This document shows, one piece after another, positions 47,142 through 58,635 of a DNA stretch of 64,000 nucleotides; positions within the stretch are counted from its first letter, which is position 1; the number at the start of each line of letters is the position of its first letter. The translations under genes were made by a program, and so were the position numbers. The DNA is taken from contig JAIVFI010000008.1 in NCBI GenBank assembly GCA_025558095.1, positions 124,001 through 188,000 on the forward strand, written 5' to 3'. This DNA comes from Hyaloraphidium curvatum. Lineage: Eukaryota; Monoblepharomycota; Hyaloraphidiomycetes; Hyaloraphidiales; Hyaloraphidiaceae. The notes below the pieces were generated by a model. That model was not told the origin of the DNA. It worked only from the letters and a program-made list of their open reading frames with translations, and searched no databases.

Positions 47142-47927
47142 ATGGAGACCGTTCCGGACGCGTCTGGCCTTTTCTCCCTCCGTGGAAAGCGCGCACTCGT
47201 CACCGGTGCTTCGTCGGGCCTCGGCCATCGCGCGGCGCTCGTGTTTGCCAAGGCTGGCGCATCCGTCGTCGCCGCCGCCCGCCGAAAGGACCGGCTCGCG
47301 GACTTGGTCCGCCAGATCACGGAAGCCGGCGGTCAAGCGCTCGCCGTAGAGTGTGATGTGCGCTCTCCGGCCTCCGTCACGGCTTTGTTTGACGAAATCG
47401 AGCAAACCGGACCCGTCGCGGATGTCGTGTTGAACTGCGCCGGAATTGCAACGTCGGCACCCTTTCTCGCCCAAGGCGAGGCCGAATGGGACTCAGTGGT
47501 CGGCACCAACCTCACCGCTGCGTGGCGCGTCGCCCGTGAGTCTGCGGCTAGGCTCGTCAAGGCCGCGAAACCCGGCACAATCATAAACATGGTGTCGGTT
47601 ACCGGAATCCGCGCTCAGGGACACGTTGCGCCTTATGCTGCAGCGAAAGCCGGGTTAGATCAGCTTTCTCGGGTCATGGCTCTGGAGTTGGCCCGTTACA
47701 ACATCCGCACGAACTCATTGGCGCCTGGCTACTTCTCGACGGAGCTCAACTCGGACCACCTGAAATCCAAGGGCGGTGAGCAGATGCGGATGAAGGTGCC
47801 TATGCGGCGGTTCGGCAAGGAAGGGGAGCTCGACGGGGCGATGTTGCTGCTAGCGTCGGACGCGGGTTCCTACATCAACGGCTCGACGATCGTCGTAGAC
47901 GGAGGTCACCTCCAAAGCTCGCTCTAA
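47142..47927 (+). CDS. short-chain dehydrogenase/reductase
   Basis: Single exon, 261 aa, from ATG at 47142. Classical SDR pattern: cofactor loop TGASSGLG (about 21-28), an R-R-K-D after beta-2 favouring NADP(H), NCAG, the catalytic serine region NMVSVTG, and the Y-x-x-x-K pair in APYAAAKAG, then SLAPGYFSTEL. The size and C-terminal SYINGSTIVVDGGH block place it with FabG/gluconate dehydrogenase-like SDRs. It oxidises or reduces an alcohol/carbonyl substrate that cannot be read from sequence. No targeting signal. It lies divergent to the putative mitochondrial protein; a 13-base G run begins 7 nt after the stop. Confidence 0.9.
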   Translation: METVPDASGLFSLRGKRALVTGASSGLGHRAALVFAKAGASVVAAARRKDRLADLVRQITEAGGQALAVECDVRSPASVTALFDEIEQTGPVADVVLNCAGIATSAPFLAQGEAEWDSVVGTNLTAAWRVARESAARLVKAAKPGTIINMVSVTGIRAQGHVAPYAAAKAGLDQLSRVMALELARYNIRTNSLAPGYFSTELNSDHLKSKGGEQMRMKVPMRRFGKEGELDGAMLLLASDAGSYINGSTIVVDGGHLQSSL

Positions 47928-48496
47928 AAAGAAGGGGGGGGGGGGGAGAAAAGGGGGAGAGGGAAAAGGGGGCGGACTCCGGTCGGTCTGGAACAAAAGA
48001 GGACACAGTCCAATGACGCCTATAACCTCATTAGCAACTCGGAGAGAGAGCGCTGGGTCCACCGGTCCCAAGCGGCCGGAAAACCCACGGATCTGCATGT
48101 GGGGGAGCGCCGAGTCTTGGGCATCTACCGCGACCAAAACGGAACATACAGTTGAGAAACACGGTGCACGTCGAGGACATAGAGATGACTTTCTTCGTGG
48201 CCGACGGCCTGGTAAGCGGGCCGCCATGACACATCGCAGCGGGTTCAAAGGGACCCGTTGAATTTCAAGGATCGTCGGGTGGTGACGTCTGGCTGTGCGA
48301 CACGCGGCCACCCCTGGCGCGGGGGAGGTTTGGCCCGGAAGACGTCCGGAGTGCCTGCTTGAGTGGCGGGGAGAGGTCCTGGGCCGTTTTTTCGGTTCTG
48401 GAGCGCGATTGGTCGGTCAAGTGACCGTGACTTATCGGGTCCCCAGGCGGGAGGCGGAGGACGCCGACCCACCCAATTCGCCCCGCCGGGCCAGAC
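47928..48496. other. intergenic region
   Basis: About 570 bp between the dehydrogenase and kinase genes on the same strand; begins with the poly-G tract. No gene recognised. Confidence 0.5.
47934..47946 (+). repeat. poly-G tract, 13 bases
   Basis: Run of G 7 nt after the stop codon of the dehydrogenase gene; further short G runs follow. Confidence 0.85.
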
Positions 48497-49774
48497 ATGC
48501 CCATGGCAACCTCTGCAATTGCACCCGGCCTGCCGTCGGCGTCGGAGCCGTGGGGCACGCCATTGGAGCCCTTCTTCCGGGGCCGCAAAGAAGACTACGT
48601 GAAGCTCTCGACTTTGGGGTACGGCTCGCAGGCGACCGTGCGCCTCGGCCGCCACCGACCGACCGGCAAGCTGGTTGCCGTGAAAACCATCGACAAGAAG
48701 GACTGTCCTCTCTCTCTCTCCTGTTCGCCGGGGTCGCCCGTGGACAAGGCCACTGTCGAGGCCGTTACCGCAGCCGACAACGTTATCAACGAGGCCCGAA
48801 TCCTCGGTTGCGACGCCGCGGGGCACCCCAATATTCCACATCTCTACGACTTTTTCGAATCGGAGAACAGGTATTACGTCGTCCTGGAGTACTGTCAGGG
48901 AGTGGTGGGTTCACCGCAAGGCTCTCGCCTTGTGCCTGAGCTCTATCTCACTGTGGCCCCAGGACCTGGAAACCTTCCTGGGCGAGCATCCCGACGGCCT
49001 CTCGGAAACGCAAGCAATCCCCATCATCACCACCCTTCTGTATACCATCGCCTACCTGCATTCCAAGGGCATCGTGCACCGAGACCTGAAGCCGGCGAAC
49101 ATCATCCTCCGAGACGCGGCCCACGATCCGGGCAACCTCGCCCTCATCGACTTTGGCTCCGCATTCACCGTCGGCCGCAAACAGCCCCGCTTCGCATCTC
49201 TAGGCATTCCGGCAGTGCCCAGCACCATGGAGGCGCTCAGGACAATCTGTGAGTTCTCGACGCTGCCTCGACACGATCCAGCTCACCGCGTCTACCCGCA
49301 GGCGGAACACCTTTCTACATCGCCCCGGAACTTGTGCGGGGAGTCGAGTACACCGCCAAGGTCGACGTCTGGGGCCTGGGCTGCCTGGCCTACACCCTGC
49401 TGTGCGGCGTGTCGCCCTTCCACGACGCCGGCTCGTTCGACGTCCTGTACAAGCGCATCCTGCATGCGGACTTTGGTTTCCCGGAGCATTGCCACGTCTC
49501 GAGCGAGGCGCAGAGCTTCATCCGTTACCTGCTCAACCCGGACCCGCATGCGAGGCCGACTGCAGGGCAGGCCTTGGCGCACGTTTGGGTCTCGCCGCAC
49601 GAATTCGTGAGGTCGTCGAGCTTCGTTCGTCGGAGGCGGAGCGGGGTGCAGGTTGAGTTTTCGGACGGCTCCCTGCGTTGCAGCTCCGAAGCACCGAAGG
49701 CGTCGTCATCCTTGCCGCGAAGGATGTTCAGCTTCATGGTCGGTGGCCACGATCACAGCGAAAGGCGGCATTGA
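48497..49774 (+). CDS. serine/threonine protein kinase, CAMK-like
   Basis: Exons 48497-48904, 48963-49248 and 49302-49774 give 388 aa. Kinase motifs in order: Gly loop LGYGSQATV, lysine in VAVKTI, HPNI and LEYCQG, catalytic loop HRDLKPANI, DFGSAF, activation-segment end CGTPFYIAPE (the CGTP motif is rebuilt across the second splice), VDVWGLGCLAYTLLCGVSPF and the final ARPTAGQALAHVW. All residues needed for catalysis are present. The -CGTPFYIAPE- and W-G-L-G-C form, with F-H-D-A, is most like CAMK-group kinases. About 25 extra residues sit between the catalytic lysine and helix C. About 55 residues follow the domain, basic then Ser-rich; no calmodulin site was recognised. Confidence 0.85.
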
Positions 49775-49891
49775 TGGAGTTGTGCGGCCGCGGATTGGAT
49801 GTACAGGCGTTGGCTTCATTTCGTTTGTTCTTCTTTCGTTGGTGTACAATGCGCTGCAATTGGTGTCGTGAAGTTTGATTCGAAAGGCATC

Positions 49892-50722
49892 CTAGAGAGA
49901 GCTATCCGCGTCCCATCCGCGATCGAGAACGTAGATGAGCTCGCCCGCCTCGCCAGCGGCCGCGCCTTCTCCCGGGAGAAAAACGCTGCAAAACAGCCTG
50001 CAGTCGGGAAGATTGCACGCTGCAGGATTGGCGAAAGAGACCGAGCCTCCGTGGGTTGTGAAGGGAACCTCTGTAGCGTTCTTTGTCCTTCCGTCGACGG
50101 CAAAGATCCTCCAGCTTGACCAGTCGTTCTTTCGAAGCTGACCTTCCTGCAGGTACCATGCTCCACCCCGGAACGTGAAACGCGATCGCCCTCCGATGTT
50201 GCCGGCCACTCCAAGTGCTTCCAAGGCCCCGTTCAGCTCTTGATCGGGCCACGCATGCCAGCTCCCGAGTCCGCGCAGCACGCCCGACGCTGCACGGTCC
50301 ACGTCCATGTCCCGGTAGTAGTGAAACCGCAACCTGAGTTCGTTGTCGTGCAACTTCTCGAAGCTGGGCGTGCCTTCCGCCGTCGGAGCCAGGGTGCGAG
50401 CGAGCGTCACCTCAACCGAATGTTGTCCGGTTTCCAAAAAGCTCAGGCTTTGGTAGCGCCGGAGGAGGAGGCACGCCTTCGTCGTCCGCCGCCGCGTAGC
50501 GATGCGAGAACGCCCTGTCCACGCGTCCGATGCGCGTCGCGAGGGACAGCAGGCTCATCGATGGTCCGGAATCATTCATTGTTGCACTGTTTGTTGACTC
50601 GCGCAGGCGGATCGCGCACGCGCTGCATGCGCCGCCGCCGGGCCGTCTCCCAGCCGAAGCTTCCTCTGGTTCCGGCCTCCCCGCGCGAACTCGGACACTG
50701 ATTCCTCTGGATCGCCATCCAT
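49892..50722 (-). CDS. unknown protein, 241 aa
   Basis: Two minus-strand exons, 50620-50722 and 49892-50514, joined by a 105-bp intron in matching phase. The N-terminus (MDGDPEESVSEFARGG) leads to an Arg/Lys-rich stretch, then a folded-looking part with HSVEVTLARTLAP, LRLRFHYYRDMDVDR, SRFTFRGGAWYLQEG and IYVLDRGWDADSSL. I do not recognise a family. The frame after the intron is well supported by composition; the first exon is chosen because its ATG and phase fit, and it leaves only 71 bp to the divergent ligase start. Confidence 0.5.
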
Positions 50723-50793
50723 CTCGTTCCTCCACGGTCCTGGCGCGGCGGGCTTTCTTTTAGCCGCGGGATTAGCTTTCCGTTTCCCTCGCG
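50723..50793. promoter_or_regulatory. very short divergent promoter, 71 bp
   Basis: Gap between the starts of the 241-aa gene (minus) and the ligase (plus). Pyrimidine-rich on the plus strand before the ligase ATG. Inferred from layout. Confidence 0.35.
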
Positions 50794-52762
50794 ATGGTCG
50801 TCTTCCGGGGACCCCTCATTCCGATACCGCGCGTGTCCGTCCAGGACTACCTGTTCCGCGATGGGGACGCCGATAAGCTGGAGAAACGGTCCCTGCCCAT
50901 CGTTGAGGACAGCATAACGGGGGAGGTCCTCACCTTTGGAGACTTTGCGGACGCTGCAGAGGACCTGGCTTCGGAATGGATGCTCCTAGGAGGACCGTGG
51001 ACCGTCAACCGGGGAGACGTCGTCGCGCTCATCTCACCGAACCACGTGGACTACTTCCGCGCGTTCTTTGCCATCATCCGTTGCGGCGGCGTAGTCTCGA
51101 CTATGAATCACCTGTACCGGGAGTTCGAGTTCAAGCACACAATCAGCCTGGTGAATGCAAAATACCTGATCGTCCACTCGCAAGTGCTGGACACCGTGAT
51201 GGCGGTTGCGAAGGAGTTGGGCATCGACAAGTCGCGGGTCGCCGTTTTCGACGACATCATTCTCGGAGGCACGATCGCTCCGCGCACGGGGCTTGCAAAA
51301 GAGCTGCCTTCGCTGCGCGAGATGATGCAGAGCGGGAGACGAAAGGCGACCAAGGCTCCGTGGATCAGCTTGCGCGAGGACGAGGTGGACAAGACGCTCC
51401 TCTGGGTTCCTTTCAGCTCTGGGACTACTGGATTGAGCAAAGGCGTAGCTTTATCACATTACAATCTCGTTGCTCAGGCGGAGCAGCGCATATTCGTCGA
51501 CGCCGACGAGTTCGTCCCCGGCCGCTTCGTGTCGCTTTCGGCAACCCCGCCAGCTCACATCGGCGGGGGCACTTTCATGTGCACGTATCTGAAGGTAGAT
51601 TGACGCATGATTGCATGATTGACACATCATTGACGCATGATTGCGCTCCTTTTTACCCCGTTTCCAGTCAAAGGTCAAGAGCGTATTGCTTCCTCGTTTC
51701 GAGATCGAGCCCGTTCTCAAGGCCGTCGAGAAGTACAAGGTCTCGTTCCTGCCCGTACTGCCTCCGGTGGCGGTCAACATCCTCGCGCTGGGGGGCAAGG
51801 ACTACCTCTCCAAGTTTGACTTGCGATCGATCAGATTTTTGAGCTGCGCGACGGCGACGCTTCCTGCCTCGACCGAAGACGCCATCACGAAGGCGTTTGG
51901 GGTGCGGATGCGTCAGATGTACGGCATGAGCGAATGTACCGTGAGTGCTCGTCGTGCTGGAGAGTTCGCCTCGCTCTGGGCTGACCACTCGCCACCGGCA
52001 GTGTGTCACTCACTGTACGAGACGTGAATCGCGCATTCGCTCTCGTCCTGACTCGCCGCTTTCCCTTCTTGTCCACTACAAGCGCGGACCGGACGTCAAG
52101 GGCTCAAATGGACCTCCCGTTCCCTGCCTGGATTGCAAGCTCGTCGATCCGAAGACGGGCAAGGAGTGCGGTGTGGGCGAGGAAGGCGAGGTCCTTCTCA
52201 AGGGTCCAACCGTCTTCATGGGCTACTTGGGCAACGACAAGGCGACTGCCGAAGCGATCTTGGAGGACGCGGACGGGAAGTGGTACCGGACGGGCGACAT
52301 CGGCGTCTGCGACGAACTCGGATTCCTCACGATTACCGACCGCATCAAGGAGATGTTCAAGGTCAACGGTTCGTCACGAGGAGGGCGCCGATGCTTTTCA
52401 TGTGCTGATGCACATTTGCAGGCTACCAAGTCTCTCCTGCTGAGCTGGAAGCGCTGTTGATTCAGCACCGGGCCGTGGCGGAGGCAGCGGTCATCGGCAT
52501 CCCCGATCCTGTCAGCGGCGACATCCCCAAGGCCTTCGTCGTTTTGAAACCCGGCGTGCAAGGGACGCAGGAGCTTGTCAAGGACATCACGGACTTTGTT
52601 GCGCCGAAAGTCGCCCCTTACAAGCGGCTCCGGGGCGGGATCGAGTTCGTCGACGAGCTAGTCAAGGTGATAGTCAGAATGGGACGATCACAATTATTCA
52701 ACAATGTAAAGTACATAGAATGGCACGATCGTAATACTCTACATGACTCTTTCGCGGGGTAA
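50794..52762 (+). CDS. acyl-CoA ligase (4-coumarate-CoA-ligase-like) with aberrant C-terminus
   Basis: Exons 50794-51594, 51668-51940, 52083-52368, 52422-52762, 566 aa. ANL-superfamily motifs: the AMP-binding P-loop FSSGTTGLSKG, PPAHIGGG, the A5 region MYGMSECT, YRTGDIG with the AMP-ribose aspartate, DRIKEMFKVNGYQVSPAELE across the third splice, and AVAEAAVIGIPD. These enzymes activate a carboxylic acid to an acyl-AMP and load CoA. The translation follows the family up to FVDELVK, where the expected P-K-S-x-x-G-K-I-L-R-R end should come; instead about 30 unrelated residues precede a TAA. The catalytic C-terminal lysine is therefore missing unless a distant exon exists. Possibly a 3'-truncated pseudogene. 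A second, intact copy lies at 62420-63958. Confidence 0.8.
51600..51651 (+). repeat. short direct repeats inside intron 1 of the ligase
   Basis: The unit TTGACGCATGATTGC occurs twice within the 73-bp intron 51595-51667, with a related TTGACACAT copy between. Confidence 0.7.
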
Positions 52763-53140
52763 AGGTGGAATGTCGCAACGTGCGTGATCTTGGGTGTGCG
52801 TGATCTTGGGTATCAGGGTATCCATCGACTATCGAGTCTTTCAGATTGAGCCAGCGCAACAACGACGGTGTAACAAATCACCTGCATTCAATCAGTCGTC
52901 AACCATCATCGGATCATCGACGTGCCGAAGCGCCGCTTCGAGCGCCATCTCGATCTCGTCCGCGGCGGCAGCCATCGCGGCCTCGTCACCATCGAACCGG
53001 TAGTCTTCTGCTAGATCCAGGTCAAGGAGGCCTCCCTCACGAGGGCGAACAACTCACTGATTGCCTCCGCCAGAACGGTCTCGTTGACCGGACCCAATTC
53101 CGTCTCGGTTGCAAGGTCCACGCCGCTGCACCCATATACA
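52763..53140. other. intergenic region between convergent genes
   Basis: About 380 bp. Contains a tandem pair of GTGCGTGATCTTGGGT near 52781-52811. No ligase C-terminal exon could be found here. Confidence 0.5.
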
Positions 53141-56100
53141 TCAGCAACGACGGCGGGTTGGAGGACCAATCGCGGCGTACCTGCTCGTGTGGAGCGCTGG
53201 GGCCGTCTGCGGCATCTCCGAATACTGCGTCCTGGTCGGAACGGTCGGCTCAGGGGTTTTGGGGCCCTTCTTGGAGACTGCATCCGTCTTCGCGAAGCTC
53301 AGCTTGACCTGCTGCTTGGCAGGCTTGGCCGACGGGGCGGCTTGCGCCGACGCCTTCGGGCGAGGAGGCGCAGTCGCAGCCAATGGTGCGTCAAACAGCT
53401 TCCGCTGTTGGAAGTTCTGCGAGGTCGGCAGCGACTTTGGTGCGGCGGAAGAGGGTGCTCGTGTCGGTGCGGGAATGGCAACGGAGACTTCCACAACCGC
53501 TGGTTTGGTCGGAGCCACCGAGGCAGCAGGCACCGCCGCGGCGGCAGTCTCCGTCGATGCAGCAGGCGCCGAGGCAGCCGCGGCCGGAAGAGGAATACCG
53601 AGTGAATCCAGGAGCATGTTGGCAATCCTCTGCAGTGTTTCGGGTTTCAGCCGGATCCGCTCTTCGTCGTAACGACACGCGACGGTAACAGGAGGCATGT
53701 TGTCCGGCATCTTCATTCGGAGCGTGAGCTTGAGCTGGTTCAGCACATCGCGCTGAGCAGTGTGAAGTCCAGGAAGCACGGCCATTGCGTGGCGCAGCTT
53801 GTAGAAGTACGAGTCCGCGGAGGTCTGTGGCAGGATCTCGACGTCCACCCGGACATCGGCAATCTCCCTGAAAACATGCCTATGGGTGACTTGAACCTTG
53901 CTCTTCGGTGGAGGTTTGCTCTCGGCCTTCCGCCGTGCATTGGCCTTGGCCTCCTTCTCGTCGCGCTCCCTGTGCAGGCGTTCAGAGATGGCGGCTTGGC
54001 GCTGCCCCCACTCGATTGATTCCTTCCATTTCCGGTAACGATCCGCCGGAAACCCCAACGTCAAGTCCCCAACGTTGTAGAAGGCAATCTTGAAGCTGCT
54101 CTGCACGTTCGACTTGTTGGTGTTGGAGAGCGTAGGGATCAGGCCCTGCTTCACCAGCTTCGACATGCCCAACGGCGAGGAGGGAGCGGCGGGCACCGTC
54201 GGATCCTCGAGCGGCGCTCCGACGGCCTCCACCGCCGGGCCGTTGGGGTCGACCGCGGCGAGATCCACTGAAAACCCTTGCGCGAGCACGGGATCGACGA
54301 CGTTCACGGCCGGAAGAACGTGGGGTTCAGCAGCTCCAACGGCGGCAGGAAGAAGAGGTTCGGAGCCAGCGGGGGAAGGGGGAGGAAGCGGTTCGGAGGC
54401 TGCAGACCAAGATCAGTTTCGCCGAGAAACGGAACCCGAAGCAAAGATTACCAGAGCCCTTAGCCATCTTCACCCTCTTGCGCGTTCCTTTGCTGCCGTA
54501 TTGCTCCGCAAAGTCGGGGAACTGCTTCGCCATGTTCAGGTTCTCTTTGGTGACACCGCGCTTTTTCCATTCGTCCGCAGTCGTCGCGACCCGGTCGCCC
54601 TCGATCCAGGTGATCACGGCCTTGACGTTCTCGGCAGCGTTGGCGAACCTCCCCATTTCTCCGGAAAAGATCACGGCGACGTGGTCCGGGTCGTCTCCCG
54701 GCATCTTGTACGACAAGACCAACTTCAGACGCATGCACACCGCGATGTCCTCAGCCGAGAGTTCCGCGTTTGCGAGGCGGTGGCGAACCTTCCCGAAAAG
54801 CGACTCATCCGTCTGGCTGGGGAGCAGCTCGACAATGACGCGAGGGTCGGCCATACGCATGAAGACGTCCGCGTCCCAAATTTCCTCCCGGGTCTTCAGA
54901 CGGCCGTTGTTCTCTTGCGCTCGGGCAGCAACTCGTGCTGTTTGCTCCTCCTCCAGCGCGATTTTCCAAGTGTCCGTCTCCATCCACCGCTCCAGTGCTC
55001 CAAGCCATGCCTCCTTAGGGACTCCCATCTGCGGATAGCATGGATTAGCAGAGCCGAAGCAATGCAACGCGCATGCGCAAACCTGGACCGCTGGCAGCAC
55101 CGTCTGGTCCGCAACGGCTTTGCGCGCTTGAACGAGCGTGACTTCCAAGCATCGCTGGCTGGTAGCGAACGCGTGGATGCCATCCCGCAGAGCGCTTTCT
55201 AGACCGCGCTTATGATGCATAGTCGCGAGTGCCGCGATTTGGTTCGGAGTGCCAGTAGCCAGAGTCACGAAGTGCGCGTTGTACTGGGTTCTGAACGCGG
55301 TAAACATGCCGTTCGGCCCATGAACGTAAGCGGCAAGAGCTTTCCCGAACTCCGAGCGCAAGGCCGCGGTCACTGGTCCATTCTCCATTTCCGTCCTCTG
55401 GTTCAGGCCGTGTTGGAAGGGCGAAGAGTAAAGCTCTTTCAGCTCCGGGTATCCCGCAAACTCGACTGCCGCGACGCTGTACACGCTCCTGCATCCGTCG
55501 CGGAAGAACAAGCCAGTCGCCTCGAGAAACATCCGCCGCTCCTCGGCAGCATCCTTGTGCAGGATGTCGAACCGTTGCGGAAGCGTGGTCGCCGCGTACT
55601 CGTAGTGCTTGGAGTCGATGAGATACAGGAACTTCTTCGGAGTCTTTGCACGTGCACTGTCCGAATCGTGACCTGTGGTCTGCCGCGCTGCGATACCGCC
55701 GACCATACCCGTTTCGCCGTCGTAAAAGTTCGATGGACCGTTGCGCAAGAGATGCCCGGCATCGTCCGTCGCCGCACGAAGCTTTCCGGTTTCGGTGAGT
55801 TGGACTGCAAGCCCCTGCGAAGCCCGGACGGTGTAGTTTCCTTGCCACCGGGGGAGCTTGCCGATTGGTCCGAACTCCAGGTAGTTGATGTCGCCGAGGA
55901 GGTACGACTTGATCTCGTTGTTGTTGCGGAGCGTTGACATCGTGGTAACAAAGTAGTCCTCCGATTGCATGCGACTGAAGTACCACGAGTTCCGAGTCCC
56001 GACGCCCTCGTGTTCGGCAGCGAGACGCGCGTATATCCTCAGAGCGGGAAACATGTCCTCTTTGACGCGGCGCATGAGCTCCGTGCGCTCAGGATCTTCG

Positions 56101-56189
56101 GGGATAGCCATCGCGATGGCGAGGTTCTGCATCAGGAGCTGGCCGTCCGCCACCGGACGCAACCACGTCGCATCAGGCACAGTCGGCAT
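53141..56189 (-). CDS. unknown protein with internally duplicated domain, 998 aa
   Basis: Two minus-strand exons, 54452-56189 and 53141-54399, joined by a 52-bp intron in phase. No known family recognised. The first 450 residues are ordered (SRMQSEDYFVTTMSTLRN, LYLIDSKHYEYAATTLPQRF). Two related segments of about 65 residues follow: ADPRVIVELLPSQTDESLFG with KLVLSYKMPGDDPDHVAV, and ADVRVDVEILPQTSADSYFY with LKLTLRMKMPDNMPPVTV. Each is preceded by a charged helix with K-W/E-W, so the duplication is probably longer than the best-matched part. Between and after them are Pro/Ala/Ser-rich linkers; the C-terminus is Ala/Lys-rich. No signal peptide or membrane span. It diverges from the dioxygenase-like gene at 58636 across 2.4 kb. 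Confidence 0.65.
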
Positions 56190-58635
56190 CTTGAAAAGGA
56201 ACCAGAAGACGAAGCTGCTGAAGTTTAGCGGGAAAGATCCGGCCTGCGCGATGGCTGCGAGCTCACCAGAGAGCGGACCGCGGGACGGACGCCCCTTGCG
56301 AAAAGCGCGCGGCTTTCCGCACTACGGCCCCGCGCGGCCGCGCGGTGGCCGTGAGAACGACAAGATCGTCGTCCTATACGCGAAACGGGGAGCGCGAGCC
56401 TCCACCGGCCGGTTTCCGCGGTCCGGTGTGAGCCGTCTTCGAAGTGAAGAAAGTGGGAGGAGGGAAGCGCGCGACGCGACCCACACGCGCAGTCACACCG
56501 CACAAACGGCAAGGGGGCTGGCCGGCTCCCAAGCACACCGCCGCCGAAATCCCCCCAACGACGCCTCCAAAGGGACTGGAGGGGCTGCAGACGCGCTCGG
56601 AGGCAGGAGAGGGCGCGGAGGCCGCATCTCGCACGAGACGCGGCCGTCGCGGGAACACACGGAGATCGGGATGGGCTACAGGCCATCTCTGGCATGGGAA
56701 GACGAGGTGAGGCGCATCGCGGCGATTGAGCACGGAGGAGGCCTTACATTGCCATCTTCCCATGGTTGGTTGCGTCCGGTGTTCAATGGACCGGTTTAGC
56801 GACCGCCAGCTGGCGGTGCTCTTTCTCCGGCGGCGCTAAACAGCGCCAAACAAGCCGGTGCTGCGAGGCCGATGACTCGGCGCCGCGCGCCAGGGGCCCC
56901 GCCACGTGAGCGGGACCCCGGGCAACACAACCCACATCGCCGGCGGCCGTCGTCGCCGCGGGCCAGCTCACCTACTATAACGACAGCTACGCGCGGCTCG
57001 TGCTCGGAATCTCGCCTGACCCGCTCCGCTGGGACAATCTGCGCGGCGGAAACGAGTACCTGGGTAGCGCGCCTTCTGGGGACGCTTCCGGAGCGAATCC
57101 CCGACGGCGCCGCCGTCTGCGCCCCGTTGGCCATCGGTCAGTGCGGAAGCCGTCGGGCGGTGCCAGTCGCCAGCGGAGCCGCGGGTTGCGACTTCGCCTG
57201 ATTGGCCGACGGAGTGGGCGTGACTGCGCGCGGCTGGACGCGCACAATCCCCGATACATGTCACTGCTACGCGAGTGCGGGTCACCGTTTCCTTGTCGGC
57301 GCTTCCTACCGCCATCTCTGTTCCTGGGTGGGCGTGGACGGCTCCCGTGGCGCCCTGAACTGTGCTTCTGCGTAGTCGGGGAACCTAGCTGGACGGCGCG
57401 ACGGAAGGTGCCCCTCGGACAGGACTGGGATGCCAGAGGCATGATTCGGTCTTTTGGATTGCAACTAGCTCTCTCGGATTACCAAAATCCGGGAGAGGAC
57501 TGCGTTCCGCGGACGAGCATCGAGAGAGCGGCAGGCCGGACGATCCACTCCTCTCCTCGCCGACCTTCAGATCAACGTTATCTCTCATGTTCATTTTCTG
57601 CTAGCTCCCTTTCCACGAGGTTGAATCGTTCTTTCTTTCGATCACCCTTCTTTCGAACTCAATGAAAAGAGGTTTCAACTCAATGAACAGTTCTGGTGTC
57701 TAAGTGCTCTAGCTAAACTCGGCCAGCAGGTCGTCGACCCCCAAAAGAATCCCGATATCGCCGCCACGATCGACTTCGTTCCGCTCCAGTCCCCCCCACA
57801 GGGCGTATCAGTCGACGCCTCCCGGAAGGCGGTCCCAGCGACCGAGTTCCAACGGTGCTCCGATGCCGACCTCGTGGCCGACATCGTCCACGAGCTTCTA
57901 GATATCCTCGTCCGTCGGCTGGTCCTCGAAGCCGCCAAAGAATGGAGGATGCGGAAAGCAAGGACATGCGCCGTCCGCTGGACTCGCAGCTCGATTCCAA
58001 AGTATGACAACGCGATGGCGACTCCCTGCGGCCGCTGGCCGCGTCGCACAAGTCAAGATCGCAGGCGTTGTGCCGGTGGCTGCCAACGAGCCCATGCCAC
58101 GGGTGAACGACGAGTCCGCCCCGCGTCCGAGAAGGAGGAGCACGAAGACAAGGTTCTAGCTGCAAGAGTCTAACTAGAGTCGAGAATGTTGGAGATCACG
58201 CGGGCGGCACGGCCGCCTCGTGCCCCCGCATCGGCATTTGGACGCGATGACGATTGCATAACGACGCTGCCGTAGTTCGAACTTTGCGGCCGCGCATCCG
58301 GGAACACAGGGAATGAGCTCCGTCCGCAAGTATAAGGTAGAGGCGATGCGGCCGGTCTAGCGCACGGAGCCATGACGACGGGCGGCGCGCGGCGACGAGC
58401 GGCGCCAGAATGGTGTCCGGGGCGTTCTCGCGGGGCCAGGCGCGGCGATGGGCGAGACGGAGAGCGCCCGCGGTGAAGCAGGCGACCCGCAATCTAGCGC
58501 GGCCGGGCACCCGCACGGTGCGAAGAGGGCTGCCAGCTGGCGGGCGGCACCACCAGCCGCCGACGCCGAGGGCCTCCGTCGGCCCGCCAGCCCCTCTCGA
58601 ATTGGAACCGCACCGCAACACCGTCTGTCCCCGAC
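56190..58635. other. long region without recognised genes
   Basis: About 2.4 kb between divergent genes. High-GC short frames occur on both strands, but none has domain-like composition, paired splice sites or a clear start. Could hold promoters, a non-coding transcript or degraded mobile DNA; I see no terminal repeats or tRNA. Confidence 0.5.
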
